DNA of 64,000 bases from assembly GCA_951799405.1 (NCBI GenBank), contig OX637343.1, forward strand, positions 7,192,001 to 7,256,000, in the 5' to 3' direction. The translations under genes were made by a program, and so were the position numbers. The stretch is from Agapetus fuscipes. Its lineage: Eukaryota; Arthropoda; Insecta; Trichoptera; Glossosomatidae. Positions 1-9,500 of the stretch are shown here, in pieces. Within the stretch, counting starts at the first letter, position 1. Every line of letters begins with the position of its first letter. Under the pieces are notes generated by a model that was not told the origin of the DNA, ran no database searches, and worked only from the letters and a program-made list of their open reading frames with translations.

Positions 1-73
1 GCAGGCGCACAGTGAGAGCGTAGGTCACCACCATGACCAGCATGGGCAGGTAGAAGGTCACCAGCGAGCCCAG
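1..73 (-). pseudogene. partial duplicate of 5-HT2B-like TM5 exon
   Basis: This segment is identical over 73 bases to 147-219, the middle of the TM5 exon. In the gene's direction it lies just downstream of that exon's splice donor. It starts within the exon sequence, without its acceptor, and runs off the window edge. It may be a real local duplication, the start of a second exon copy, or an assembly overlap artefact. Confidence 0.85.
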
Positions 74-103
74 ATGATTCCTAGGAGTGTAGCTGCGGCT
101 CAC

Positions 104-290
104 CTCCTCATGAGATCCCTCTGCGCGCTCTCCGCCTTGCTCCTGAGCAGGCGCACAGTGAGAGCGTAGGTCACCACCATGACCAGCATGGGCAGGTAGA
201 AGGTCACCAGCGAGCCCAGCACCCAGAACAGGCGGTTGTTGATGACGCACGTGCGCGCGCGCGGCATGATGTTGGACCTGTTCAGCACGC
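104..290 (-). CDS. 5-HT2B: 5-HT2B-like receptor, TM5 exon
   Basis: This exon encodes the second extracellular loop, TM5 and the start of intracellular loop 3 of a serotonin receptor, a G-protein-coupled receptor of the neuronal plasma membrane. The acceptor is ttgcag before 290 and the donor is gtgagc at 103. It enters in phase 1 and leaves in phase 2. Visible signatures are NRSNIMP, the loop Cys in RTCVINN (partner of the TM3 Cys), GSLVTFYLP with Ser at 5.43, Thr at 5.46 and Pro 5.50, and TYALTVRLL. The NIMP and INN stretches fit insect 5-HT2 receptors rather than dopamine or octopamine receptors. TM6-TM7 lie beyond the left edge. The receptor class is firm; the 2B rather than 2A label rests on recalled family features. 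Confidence 0.9.
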
Positions 291-863
291 CTGCAACATC
301 ACACACAGACAACAGCTGATGAGAGTTCACTACAATTGTCGGCAGGATGGTCTGGGGGATAAGCATTGTTGAAATAAGCACGAGTTCGAGTCCCGTCATG
401 TCCTATTGATGATAACTTGTACCCTGGTTCAACAAATGTCATTAATTGGTAATAAATAATAAATAATGCATTAAAGATACAATTTTATGACTTAATTTTT
501 CAAATAGGTACAGTCTCGTCAAGATTCCTACTCGGCGAGAAAGGGAAATGATAATCTGGTCTTTTAAGAACAGGAAAGATATCTCTCGAACAAAAAAAAT
601 ATATCACAAAGGCAGACTATTCCATGAGGAGTCAAAATAATGTAACAAGCGTACGGTAGTATTAGTGCATAGGTAGGTACGTGATCCGTATCACGCTGTT
701 GGAACAACGCTGTGGTATTGGAATCATCCACTAGGTTCGAGAAATCGAGAACAGACGAGAAACGTCCGTATGAACGTATATGAATGTAAGCCGCAATGGC
801 GCTGCGTGTGCAGGCCAGGTGTCGGTTGAAACACTGAGCCGTGAAGTCGAAGCCGCTGCTCAC
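291..863 (-). other. intron between TM4 and TM5 exons
   Basis: It is bounded by the TM4 exon donor (gtgagc at 863) and the TM5 acceptor. It holds one SINE S2 fragment near 380-480 and otherwise nothing recognisable. Confidence 0.75.
380..482 (+). repeat. SINE S2 fragment
   Basis: It starts at a B-box-like agttcgagtccc and continues through accctggttcaaca into an AT-rich stretch, matching the middle of the S2 copy at 1906-2223. The tRNA-like 5' end and the poly-A tail are missing. Confidence 0.55.
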
Positions 864-985
864 CCAGCACAGTGATGGAGCTAGAGACCGTGATGCTGAG
901 CAGCCACACCAGCAGCACCTTCAGCAGCACCAGGCGCTTCGTGCTGCGCCTGCGCGCGTGCAAGGGGGCGCGGATACCCAGGTAC
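864..985 (-). CDS. 5-HT2B: 5-HT2B-like receptor, TM4 exon
   Basis: The exon is 122 bases: one base, 40 codons, one base. It runs from acceptor ttgcag to donor gtgagc. It encodes the end of intracellular loop 2 and TM4, starting [17 protein letters not shown] and continuing through [19 protein letters not shown]. Trp 4.50 is present in the VWLLS motif. The first residue completes an Arg codon begun in the TM3 exon, giving the junction SLG-R-YLGIR. It joins the TM5 exon in frame through a split Gly codon. The basic stretch after TM3 is where G proteins contact these receptors. Length, phase and motifs make this a secure exon. Confidence 0.93.
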
Positions 986-1003
986 CTGCAACATGCAAGA
1001 CCA

Positions 1004-1345
1004 TGCAACAATGATATCTATGGACTAGACATTATTCTAACGAAAATAGACATTTTATATCTGTTTCAACTTACTTACGAAAATGGTCATTTGTAAGAAA
1101 GAGAACAAAGAACTTCTCAGTTGCATTTCCATGTGTACAAAAAAACTCGGGCGAATGTAAAAATGTTCCTAGAAAGTTGGTACTATTCCGAATAATTATG
1201 GCTGCCGAATAAGTCCGAACACAGACATTATTGCATGTGTTATAATTGGGTGTCGAAACACAAAATGGATTTCGACAAAATGGCCTTATTTTGTATGACT
1301 ATACCGCAGTGCAACGTTTGATAGGACTGAGACAAATGTGGACGA
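1004..1345 (-). repeat. family G repeat, copy 1
   Basis: It is reverse-complement homologous to 34083-34505 and 25555-26290. Shared landmarks are the arm around gtgtcgaaacacaaaatgg and the run ctcgggcgaatgtaaaaatg. No coding frame, terminal repeats or tail is clear, so the class is unknown. Confidence 0.7.
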
Positions 1346-1442
1346 TGTGAATTCATTTTTATAAAATGAATTCAAATAATAAGCGCGAAAACCCCAAAGC
1401 GTTTTTAACGAATAGCTCGCCACCACACTGATCTATTATTAA

Positions 1443-1580
1443 TTACCTGCCCAGGGAGATGAAGAACATGTGCATGACGCTGGCGCAGTTACCTGCCTAG
1501 GGAGATGAAGCACATGTGCATGACGTTGGCGGAGTTATTAGTTACTTAGTTACCTGCCCAAGGAGATGAAACACATACAT
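1443..1580 (-). pseudogene. three truncated copies of the TM3 exon end with splice donor
   Basis: Three roughly 46-bp units (1443-1488, 1489-1534, 1550-1580) each match the last ~40 bases of the TM3 exon plus its donor. Translated on the minus strand they read like MHMCFISLGR followed by gtaac. The third is split by the transposon at 1581-4412 and resumes at 4421-4437. None has an acceptor, so they should not be used as exons, but they supply extra donor sites inside the TM3-TM4 intron. Confidence 0.85.
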
Positions 1581-1905
1581 TAAGGTGGATCGAAATCGTT
1601 TTTTTGGGAATTTCGATTTCGCGTTATAACCAAAAGCTGCTCTATATCAATACAAACAATAAATTGTACTACCATAAGGTCGAAATATTTGATCTTATAC
1701 TGCCCCAAAGACTCGAAAAGTTAATAAAAATCATAAAAACTGCTATTTACTTAACTTTTTTTTTTGTTTATTAAGAAAAAAATAATTGAAGTAAAATGAA
1801 GTTTAAATTTAAGCACAAAGCATGATTTTCTATAAATGATAGAAAAAAGACCCTTTTATGGCAAAAAAAAATGAAAAAATGGCAATCAAGAGAAGTCTAG
1901 AACAA

Positions 1906-2158
1906 AGTTGTCGGGGTTATAGCCGCGTGGGCCAAGAGGGCTGATCTTTCTAGCGTGTTTCGAATGGAACAACGTTGGTTCGATCCCCGCTTGGGTCACT
2001 TGACTTTAACTTTGACCCTGGTTCAACAGATGTAATTGGGTAATTATTATTTAATAATTCATTAATAATTAACAATAATGAATTATTAAATGATGATATT
2101 AATACCTGTTTCTGGCCAGGTAGAATAGGTTGGTGAATTGCATTCCTCTTCACAAATC

Positions 2159-2223
<65 letters not shown>
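1906..2223 (+). mobile_element. SINE S2, full-length with poly-A tail
   Basis: It has a tRNA-like head with a B box (ggttcgatccc near 1979), an AT-rich middle, a conserved 3' block (ggttggtgaattgcattcc) and a tail of about 59 A. It is nested in the transposon at 1581-4412. Other copies are at 35690-35985, 36047-36230 and, as a fragment, 380-482. The head resembles long-variable-arm tRNAs (Ser or Leu type), but this is tentative. Confidence 0.8.
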
Positions 2224-2225
<2 letters not shown>

Positions 2226-2439
2226 GATTTTAAGAGAATTGGTGATCTTTCTTTAAATTGAAAAATACCATTATTTGTCGTGATTTCAGGTTTGTTTTAA
2301 TGAATCCATCTTTTTTGATCAGACCGTAAACAGCAGCTGAAGTTTCTGTTACAATTTTTACTAATCTTTCAGTGGCTAACGTGTAGCAAGGAAAATGGAA
2401 ATGGCTTGAGATTAGTTCGTCAACAAGCAGTGGATTTTC

Positions 2440-4110
2440 TTAACAACGTGATGTTAATTCACCGTTCATAAATTTTGTAACAAGGGGCTTGGTCACATTA
2501 TTTTCGTGCCACTTTATAAGGTTTTTTATAATTGTTTGCATCAAAATCAACTTTTGGCCGATCGTAGTTCGAATTCTCAAAATTGTTTCCTGTCGCGTTT
2601 CAATATTCTTCACAAGGCTAGAACTCATAAAAAGGCAAAGCAAGTAAGATGTTTTTTGGATGATTGAAATATCCATTTCTTTTATAACAGGATGTAGTAT
2701 CTGCTTAAAATTATCTGTCAAATATCGCGACAGCTAGATTGTCTTGTGTAAGTGTCTAGCACCATTAATGCAATGTGGTTAGTTTTGATGTAAGACCACA
2801 TAAGAGCATCCACTTTCATTATATAATTGATAATATTAACAGCTTGTCAGATGGTTAAAAAAAAAAGAACATAAAGCCGTAGTATTCTGTGAGCCATCTT
2901 GAATGCACTAGTTTTCCAGGGTTTCTTTTTAATAAGCTTTGAGAACAATATCCAGACTTTAAAGTTATTCTTCGTCCAATAGGTAGATCACATTGGATAG
3001 TTAGAAACGAGAATATTGGAAGCTCTTCAAAACTTTTTAATACCTTTTCTATGGGTTCAGAGTAACTTCTTGGTCCACTTGTACAACCATCAATATATTC
3101 AAATAATTGGCGCGGCAGTTCGTTGGCATGGAGTTGACAAATACACCACTGCAGCGGTTTTACTAGATATTTTAATTTTTTGGAATAAATTGACCAATTC
3201 CATCTGTATTAACAATAGTTCTATCACGTCCGATTCCAGCAAAAAGGATGACATTGATATCTTTACTGATTAAAATATCCATAATTTTTCTTGTTATTAT
3301 TGCTGCTTTATCAGTGCTCAAAGAAATATGACCAATGTACTGTGACCTTGCGTCCTTGAGTAACTAATATGCTCCTCTTTAATTATATTTCTCTTATGAT
3401 CCACCATATTTAAGGTTTTATTTTTACGTCCATCAAAGTATAAACCCAAATATTAGTAATCAGAATCAATGGTCACACCGCTGAACTTAGTTCTCTACTT
3501 TTCACGGACTCTTTTTATTTTATTTTGATCGAAAACTTTGGATGAATTGTTGTCTGAAATAATACCAACGCTTTGTTGCCAAAACAAGAACAGCTTCAGC
3601 CTTATTGGAAATGCCAAATTGATCCACAGGTGTTTCCAGTATGCCAAGGTCAATATTTTTTAATGAATATGAATACGAAGTTTGAGGTAGCATTCTCTGA
3701 AGTGCTAGTTTTTCTATTACTGTTGAGAGACATCAGTTGATAGGTCAGACAGATTTGGCAATAAGCTTGTAGCTTTTTCTTCGTATGGTTCATATTTCTG
3801 TTTCCGGTTCAGCTTTTTTTTAATTTCCCGCAGCAGTTTTCAAATCAACACTCCTTATGATCATTTATCTTTTGGTTCTTTGATCAATCAGAGTATTTTT
3901 CAGTTATGGGTACTTTAAGATGTTTTTCATGGTTAAATGAAGCCAATCTGTTGCATTAACACGCTGATATATTAAAACTACACTTAGGATCTCTCGCAAA
4001 TTTGTATGCGCAAAAAATATGAGTAGCGTACAACTATAGTTACATCTCTGAGAGCACCGAATTGGTGACGCGCGTCTGCGCGGAGTAACAAAGTTAGGGG
4101 GTGCCCCCAC
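2440..4110 (-). pseudogene. broken transposase-like coding remnant
   Basis: On the minus strand, several open stretches in different frames fall between the inverted ends. They include one with YFDGRKNKTLNMVDHKR (about 3460-3380), one with IDGCTSGPRSYSEPI and HSRWLTEYYGFM (about 3090-2890), one at 2440-2721 and one at 3904-4110. The pattern SGPR...HSRWLT recalls a transposase-like protein often seen in arthropod repeats, but I cannot name the family. Stops and frameshifts separate the pieces, so no full protein is possible. Confidence 0.45.
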
Positions 4111-4455
4111 CCACCCCTCTCAAATTACAAGATACCAACCACGTAATAATAACTATTTCATTCATTTTAAAGAAACAAAATTTTATTTCGTTTGATTTTA
4201 TCTAATACTTGATTCTTAAACTCAGGGGTAAAAATGAGTAGTTTTGTGTATTTTTGTAATTTTTCTGATGACTTGGGGCAGTATAATTAATTAATATTTT
4301 GATAAGATTTTTTTTTATATCAGATACTCACCCCATAGAGCAACTGTTCTGCATAACGCAATTACGAAAAAAATATTTTTAATTTTTTCCATACATACAG
4401 CGATCCACCTTAACATACATGCATGACGCTGGCGGAGTTATTACTTATTAGTTAC

Positions 4456-4558
4456 CTGCCCAAGGAGATGAAGCACATGTGCATGATGCTGGCTGAGCAG
4501 GCCAGCACGTCGCACGTCACGTACACGTTGCACCACGCCCAGCCCAGCGGCCAGTAGC
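4456..4558 (-). CDS. 5-HT2B: 5-HT2B-like receptor, TM3 exon
   Basis: The exon is 103 bases: two bases, 33 codons, two bases. It runs from acceptor ttccag to donor gtaact. It encodes YWPLGWAWCNVYVTCDV then LACSASIMHMCFISLG. Key residues are Cys 3.25 for the extracellular disulfide and Asp 3.32 in TCDVLACS, the anchor for the amine group of serotonin. At the cytoplasmic end of TM3 the expected Asp of the DRY motif is Gly (SLG-R-Y across the exon junction). Both ends join neighbouring exons in frame. The last ~40 bases recur three times at 1443-1580. Confidence 0.95.
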
Positions 4559-4968
4559 CTGGAACACAACACGACATGACACACCTTTCAACTCTTGAAA
4601 GTAGTACTGAAAGTACTACTTTGTTTTACTAATTTTTAAATTAATTGAAAAATAAGCTAGCCGAGGTTTCACGGAAGTGGCCGAGCTCTTTCGAGGTTCT
4701 GAGGAGCTTAGCTTCGTGTGTTTTTCTTTGTACCAAGTGTTGGGCTTATAATTGAGAGTTAGTAATAGATAACTCTACTCCTAATCAGCACAACACGCCC
4801 TGCTATCAATAGTTGTCACCTTGAGACTTAAGCGACAAAAATGACAGTTAATCTCTGATAGAAGATACACAATAAGCAATGAGTGTTCAGGGTGTCTGAA
4901 GACCTATGTATAAGAACAGGCTCGACATAGTGTCGGCTCAAGTCTCCCACAAAAAGAATTGTTCCTAC
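4559..4968 (-). other. intron between TM1-TM2 and TM3 exons
   Basis: It has a donor gtagga at 4968 and an acceptor next to 4558. I see no repeat or coding feature inside. Confidence 0.8.
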
Positions 4969-5194
4969 CTAGGAACCCCGGCACGGCTCCCATGGGCATG
5001 ACGAACAGGCTGACCAGCAAGTCAGCCACGGCGAGAGACAAGAGGAAGTAGTTGGTGAGGTTGTGCAGGCGCCGGTCCAGCACCACGGCCAGGCAGACCA
5101 ACGAGTTGCCCAGCCCGCCCAGCAGCACCAGCAGCAGCACCAGCAGGAACACCCACTCCCGCCCAGCGCCGCTCTGGTCCCCGCCCAGCAGCTC
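4969..5194 (-). CDS. 5-HT2B: 5-HT2B-like receptor, TM1-TM2 exon
   Basis: The exon is 226 bases: 75 codons plus one base. It runs from acceptor ttgcag to donor gtagga. It encodes [14 protein letters not shown], then TM1 (about residues 14-38, with Asn 1.50 in [10 protein letters not shown]), loop 1 ([11 protein letters not shown]) and TM2 ([17 protein letters not shown], with Asp 2.50). It ends PGFL plus the first base of a Gly codon, and the TM3 exon continues with YWPLG. The [11 protein letters not shown] block is diagnostic of the 5-HT2 group. GC content is far above the surroundings, which produces long meaningless open frames on the other strand and in shifted frames. Confidence 0.95.
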
Positions 5195-5217
5195 CTGCAA
5201 CACAGCCACATGTACAC

Positions 5218-5236
5218 CAGGAACACCCACTCCCGC
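5218..5236 (-). repeat. 19-bp duplicate of TM1 exon sequence
   Basis: It is identical to 5144-5162 inside the TM1-TM2 exon (minus strand reads gcgggagtgggtgttcctg). It lies in the upstream intron, directly against the LINE fragment that starts at about 5237. Confidence 0.7.
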
Positions 5237-5585
5237 TCACGCAGGCACTGGAGAAACGAATTGAAGCGTTCGAGATGTGTCTCTACCGAAAAATGCTTTG
5301 GATCTCTTGGCGTGATCGAGTCACCAATGAAGAAGTCTTCCAACGAATGCGCACTACAAAGGAGCTTCTGCCAACCATAAAGCAGAGAAAACTGATGTAC
5401 CACGGTCGCATTTTGAGAAATGAGAAATACCCTCTACTTCATCTTATCGTACAGGGTAAGATTAAGAGGGAAAAATCTCAGGGACGCCGAAGGACATCGT
5501 GGCTGAAAAACCTGCGACAGTGGTTCGGCAGAAGTGTCACGAAAAGAAGAAGAAGAAAAGACAGCAGGACCTGCGTCAGTGAGCA
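5237..5585 (+). mobile_element. RTE-type LINE fragment, reverse transcriptase C-terminal end
   Basis: The plus strand encodes ALEKRIEAFEMCLYRKMLW, then VTNEEVFQRM, TIKQRKLMYHGRILRNEKY and GRRRTSWLKNL. This is the conserved region after the reverse transcriptase domain of many animal non-LTR elements. It fills the intron between the N-terminal and TM1 exons of gene 1 in antisense. A decayed relative is at 34535-34745. Confidence 0.85.
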
Positions 5586-5620
5586 GAGCTTACAGAGGGA
5601 TGCGCCTGTGTTGTTCTCAC

Positions 5621-5801
5621 CGTCTTGTTCTCGTACTGGGTCCCATTCCCGCAGAGGAGCAGCACACTGCTGCCCGCTGCCAGGGTCCGGCTGAGGTTCC
5701 CCTCCTGCAGGCTCCACGGCTCCTCGCACCAGCCAGGCAACTCACTGCCGGGGAGGGACACGTTCAGCGGCGTCATCACCAGCCGACAGACATCACACTC
5801 T
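5621..5801 (-). CDS. 5-HT2B: 5-HT2B-like receptor, N-terminal exon
   Basis: This exon encodes part of the extracellular N-terminus before TM1. From Met at 5776 it reads MTPLNVSLPGSELPGW, and it ends NGTQYENKT, followed by donor gtgaga at 5620. Phase 0 matches the TM1-TM2 exon. Four N-glycosylation sequons (NVS, NLS, NGT, NKT) fit a receptor ectodomain. The frame stays open upstream of this Met to a likely acceptor (tggttccag before 5801), so the true start codon may lie in an earlier exon not recognised here. Boundaries are inferred; the donor is firmer than the acceptor. Confidence 0.75.
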
Positions 5802-6063
5802 CTGGAACCAGGAATCGATAGTTAATAAGGGCCAGTTGCACCACTCCAATCAGACAAAAATAAAAAAAAATGGTTGCACATACTCGTACGTAAGTCAGCT
5901 GATGTACATCATATTTCCTGTTCAAATTCCATCATATTATTACCCACTTCCGAGAAATATTTAAGCGATATCCTTACCAGAATTAAGGAATCAAATTTGA
6001 TGTGTCCATCAAAAATTGATTGGAATCTTCCTTAAAAAAATATGATCCATTGATCAGCTATGG

Positions 6064-6750
6064 CAGAGGTTCCCAAACTTTTCCAAGTCATGGGACCCTT
6101 TGAAATTTTGAGTTTTCTCACGGCACCCTAGTCATATAATATCTACATATCTGTGGTATTTCATATTTGTACGACTGAAGAAGAAATCAAGTAAGAAAAT
6201 AATACAACTCGTATTTAAAATTCACAAGTACATTTATTCGTAGGAAAACATAGGGGAAAATACAAAGAAAATGCAAACATAATAAGAAAAACCTTCCACA
6301 TGCTCTTGAGGTGTGCGTGTTTAGTGCGATGGGTGAGCCTGCTGCTCACTGCACAGTTTTTCGAATCGGGGAATAAGGCTTGAGACAGCTACTCCCATTT
6401 CTTTTCCCACATTTATTTTCGAGCGATATTTGCTTTTTATAACAGCAACCGCTGAAAATCCAGCTTCGCACAGATATGAAGTCGCAAAGGGAATAAGGAC
6501 TCTTACAGCTTTTGAACTTAAAATCGGATACTCATTTTCGACTGATACCCAAAACTCCGTTAAATCCAAACAAGCGTATTTTGTTTTCAGGCTGTTGTCG
6601 CACGCCGGGTTGTGGGTCGCGTGTCGGGTTATTTTCCATTCCATAAAATGTTTGTATTCATGTAAAGTTTTGATTTTTAGTAGCTAGACATCAGGGGCGC
6701 CTCGCGGCACGCCTGATCTCTCTCCGTGGCACCCACTTTGGGAACCCCTG
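6064..6750 (-). mobile_element. hAT element with intact 8-bp target duplication
   Basis: The inverted ends cagaggttcccaaac and its near-complement ending ggaacccctg are flanked by the 8-bp duplication agctatgg (6056-6063, 6751-6758). The size (687 bp) and a single coding block show a large internal deletion of an autonomous hAT. Confidence 0.92.
6321..6644 (-). pseudogene. hAT transposase C-terminal (dimerisation) fragment
   Basis: The 107-codon frame includes FWVSVENEYPILSSKAV, LIPFATSYLCEAGFSA, KYRSKINV and the terminal PRFEKLCSEQQAHPSH. These match the C-terminal dimerisation region of hAT transposases and the domesticated ZBED5-type proteins derived from them. It ends at a stop near the 5' inverted end of the element. 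The zinc finger and catalytic core are missing, so it cannot transpose itself. The frame is unbroken, which suggests a fairly young insertion. Confidence 0.85.
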
Positions 6751-6786
6751 AGCTATGGATTAAACGTGTTGTGAATACTCTGTGTA

Positions 6787-7114
6787 ACGCAACGCAACTA
6801 AGCTACACATATAGTGTAACTTCTTGCCGCGTTATCCCCGAAGGGGTCGCATGTGGCGAGTTGAACCTATTTATTTTTACAGGTAAGGGGGCCGGCCTTA
6901 CGCCAACCACTTCAGTTGAAGTGGAGGGTTCCAAGCTCACGAGAGGGCTGGTACTCATTTCTTGTGAAGGCTGAGTAAACCTTGCCGGTATTTTGTTTTG
7001 GGGTTTGAAATAAACACCGAAACGGGAAATCATTTCTGACACCCTCGGTGGGATTCGAACCCGAGCTTTCGGCATGGAATGCAAGCACTCTACCACCTGA
7101 GCTATCGACCGGAC
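6787..7114 (-). mobile_element. SINE A, full-length
   Basis: Family A reference entry. Read on the minus strand: gtccggtcgatagctca (A box), gggttcgaatccc (B box), the body caaaacaaaataccggcaag, the inner inverted pair cacttcaactgaagtg, and a 3' end gtagcttagttgcgtt with a short (gcgtt)n tail. The tRNA-like head shows pol III promoter boxes. Length is about 325 bp. Confidence 0.9.
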
Positions 7115-8349
7115 CCGTGTATGTTCAATTAATGAGGCTACTCCTATTAGCGCAAGAAATGTCTGGAAAAAGCGTCCCACAAGGCGTGACCCTGGGTCCC
7201 CATTACTGCACCTGCAGCTAACACCTGATTGATCTCCCCCCCCCCTCCCTCCAGCATTCCTCGTTAGTGAAAGCCTTTGTGTCGCTTAATGATGATGATG
7301 ATGATGATAATCGCAGGCATTGTGGCTCACTCGTTAGCAGAGACAGAAGCTGCAGAGTTCACCACCTTAAAGGGCATTGACGTCACAGAGCTCCCCCCGA
7401 AGGAATCCACATCCAAGCTTAATTGTCGACATTCGATGCCTGTTGTGAAATATGTACACCCTTAACGATGATTACAATATAATATATGAGCATATGCTGC
7501 AATGCATGCATAGCCTCAGCTTTAGGTTTGTGATAATTGCTATCATTTGACTGCAGTGTCGATACCTTAAACAAACAGAACATCAAAGAGAATTTTTGCC
7601 ATTCTGTAAGAATTAGTCTGAGAGCCAGCAGTATGAAACTACCAGGCTGAGACATGTTTAGGCAGGTAGTCTGCATTGAGTACATGATTTTTTCACAGGT
7701 CTGCCGTTTCCTATCCTGAAGCGTTTTGGATGCGGCCTCTTCACAGAGGCCCAAAAAATTACAAAAAAACCTCATGTTTTGAATTACTAAATTCAAGTCA
7801 CAACGTGTCTCTCTCGAGAAAGCGCGTCAAAATTGAACCGAAGTTCGGCCGATTTTTTTTACTTTAACCGTTTTTTTTTTTACTTTAACCGAATGTTCGG
7901 CCTAAGTTCGTATTCGGTCCAAACCACATTCGGCCCATCTCGAATTATATTGTCAATTTATAATTTCTAGTCCACATATGTATATCATCAGTCAATGGCT
8001 ACATGTTTCTGTAAAGCTTCTAAAAGTTCACCTTTCCTCTTGGCTTCTTCCATTGTCCAGCTGCCGCGTGTAGCCACAGCGGAGGTGAAATAAAATCTTC
8101 AACGCATTTATAATCAACTTACAACTTCTAGCCACACTTTCCCCATCAAAGCGTTTTTAAAAGAAAAATAATCTCTTTAAAAACTTATTTACGTTAAACC
8201 CGTTTCTTCGCTTTACAGTGTTCAAGTTAAACAAAAATGAAAAGAAAAGAAAGTTGTCTTGTTTGACTTACAATCTCCTCACCGAGTTCTATCAATCTTC
8301 TCCCGTGAGCAGCGAGGTGTGCGCACATCTATCACTGATTTATGTTTAC
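7115..8349. other. no gene recognised
   Basis: It contains a (GAT)n run near 7289-7310 and an inverted, gttcggcc-rich patch at about 7820-7945 that recurs in degraded form near 61210. The open frame at 7419-7796 on the minus strand matches nothing I know. Confidence 0.5.
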
Positions 8350-8462
8350 AGATAAGGTGCCTCAAGTATAAAACGTTGCGTAAATCTCACCTCGTGCGTA
8401 AATTTTACTTGTATGGAATATACGATGGCACTCCTGGAGAGTGATTGAGTTTTTATTCATTG

Positions 8463-9500
8463 CAGTGGAACCTCACTTAACGAGTAATTCGCATAACGAG
8501 CAAAAATCACTGAGAAAAAATTGCTCCCTTTACGAGCGGCATTTCGCACAACGAGTGACGCAGAAAGGGGATGTCACATAACGTATGACGCCACAGAAAA
8601 AACCACAAGACGACAGCCATAAGAGAATAAAAGTAACTGTAGAAATGATACGTAAAATTATTGAAAAACGAGAAGGTGGTAAACAAGAAGGCTTGGATGA
8701 CGAGTGACATTTTCATTCAATGGATCAATGGAGTGTTTTCACCAAATTTTAAAGAGTTGGCTAAAACAAATATCTCTAGACAGCTTTCTAGTAAAAAATA
8801 ATAAATTATTTGTCATACATTCATAAATAATTAGCTAGTTTCTGTAACTGTAACTGTAACTCTGTCACCATTCCGCTAGGGGTGGCCAGAGCCTCTGCAG
8901 AGTTGCCTCCATTTTTTCCTATCCTGACATACCTCTTTCAATTCCTTCATATCCATCACCTTTTTCATGCATTTTCTTCTTTTACGCTCACTTCGTATAT
9001 CCCATTCTTTCACAATCTCCTCAATCTGATCACTCCATACTTTTCTCGGTCGTCCTTTCCCTCTTTTTCCTTTCACACTTTCTTTGTATACATATATTGT
9101 CAGTCTATCATCTTTCATTCTTTCCACATGCCCAAACCATCTCATCACATTCTTTTGTACTTTAACTTTCACATCCTCTTTAAAATTACATTATTTTTTT
9201 ACCCATTCATTCCTAACTCTATCCCTCAAAGTTTTTCCTGTCATACTTCTCAAATGCTTCATTTCCACCGTACATACTTTACTCATTTCGTTATCAGTTT
9301 CGATTTTTAAAAACGTTTTTCTCTAGGTTGTTACGATCGATCATTAACCATTTATAAGCATGTAATTGCATTTGAATAGACGTTATAAAAAATATACGCA
9401 TTATCGTGTTTTACATTGGGAAAAATTTAACGAGTGTTTAACATAATGAGCGAGATTATGGAACGAATAAAATTATTCTCGCTATGAGAGGTTCCACTGT
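8463..9500. mobile_element. pogo/Tigger-like MITE, interrupted by a LINE
   Basis: The ends cagtggaacctcacttaacg and the inverted tgagaggttccactg are typical of pogo/Tigger Tc1-mariner relatives. Repeated aacgag motifs run through both flanks. The expected TA duplication is present only on the right. A LINE fragment (8838-9310) is nested inside. Confidence 0.7.
8838..9310 (-). mobile_element. LINE family E, 3' end, copy 1
   Basis: Family E reference entry. The minus strand encodes VMRWFGHVERMKDDRL, KRGKGRPRKVWSDQIE, then RRKCMKKVMDMKELKEV and RQLCRGSGHP before a stop. This is the C-terminal tail of a non-LTR retrotransposon polyprotein of RTE-like type. The 3' end carries a (TGTAAC)n tail at 8838-8862. 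Confidence 0.85.

Larger units (their letters stand above)
1581..4412. mobile_element. DNA transposon with 8-bp target duplication, degenerate
   Basis: A perfect 12-bp inverted pair, taaggtggatcg at 1581 and its complement ending at 4412, is flanked by the 8-bp direct repeat acatacat (1573-1580, 4413-4420). Further inside, the ends stay similar in inverted orientation, for example tactgccccaa near 1700 and its complement near 4280. An 8-bp duplication is typical of hAT and some other superfamilies; the terminal bases are not a classic hAT end, so the superfamily is left open. It sits in a duplicated piece of the TM3 exon and itself carries a SINE (1906-2223). Confidence 0.85.

Noticed and set aside
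4969..5403. Long Cys/Trp-rich and Gln-rich frames over the receptor exons, both strands
   Set aside because: Shadows of the GC-rich TM1-TM2 exon in other frames; the 5-HT2 frame alone has conserved motifs and splice sites.
7419..7796. 125-codon frame on the minus strand
   Set aside because: No recognisable family, composition like its surroundings, no splice or promoter support.
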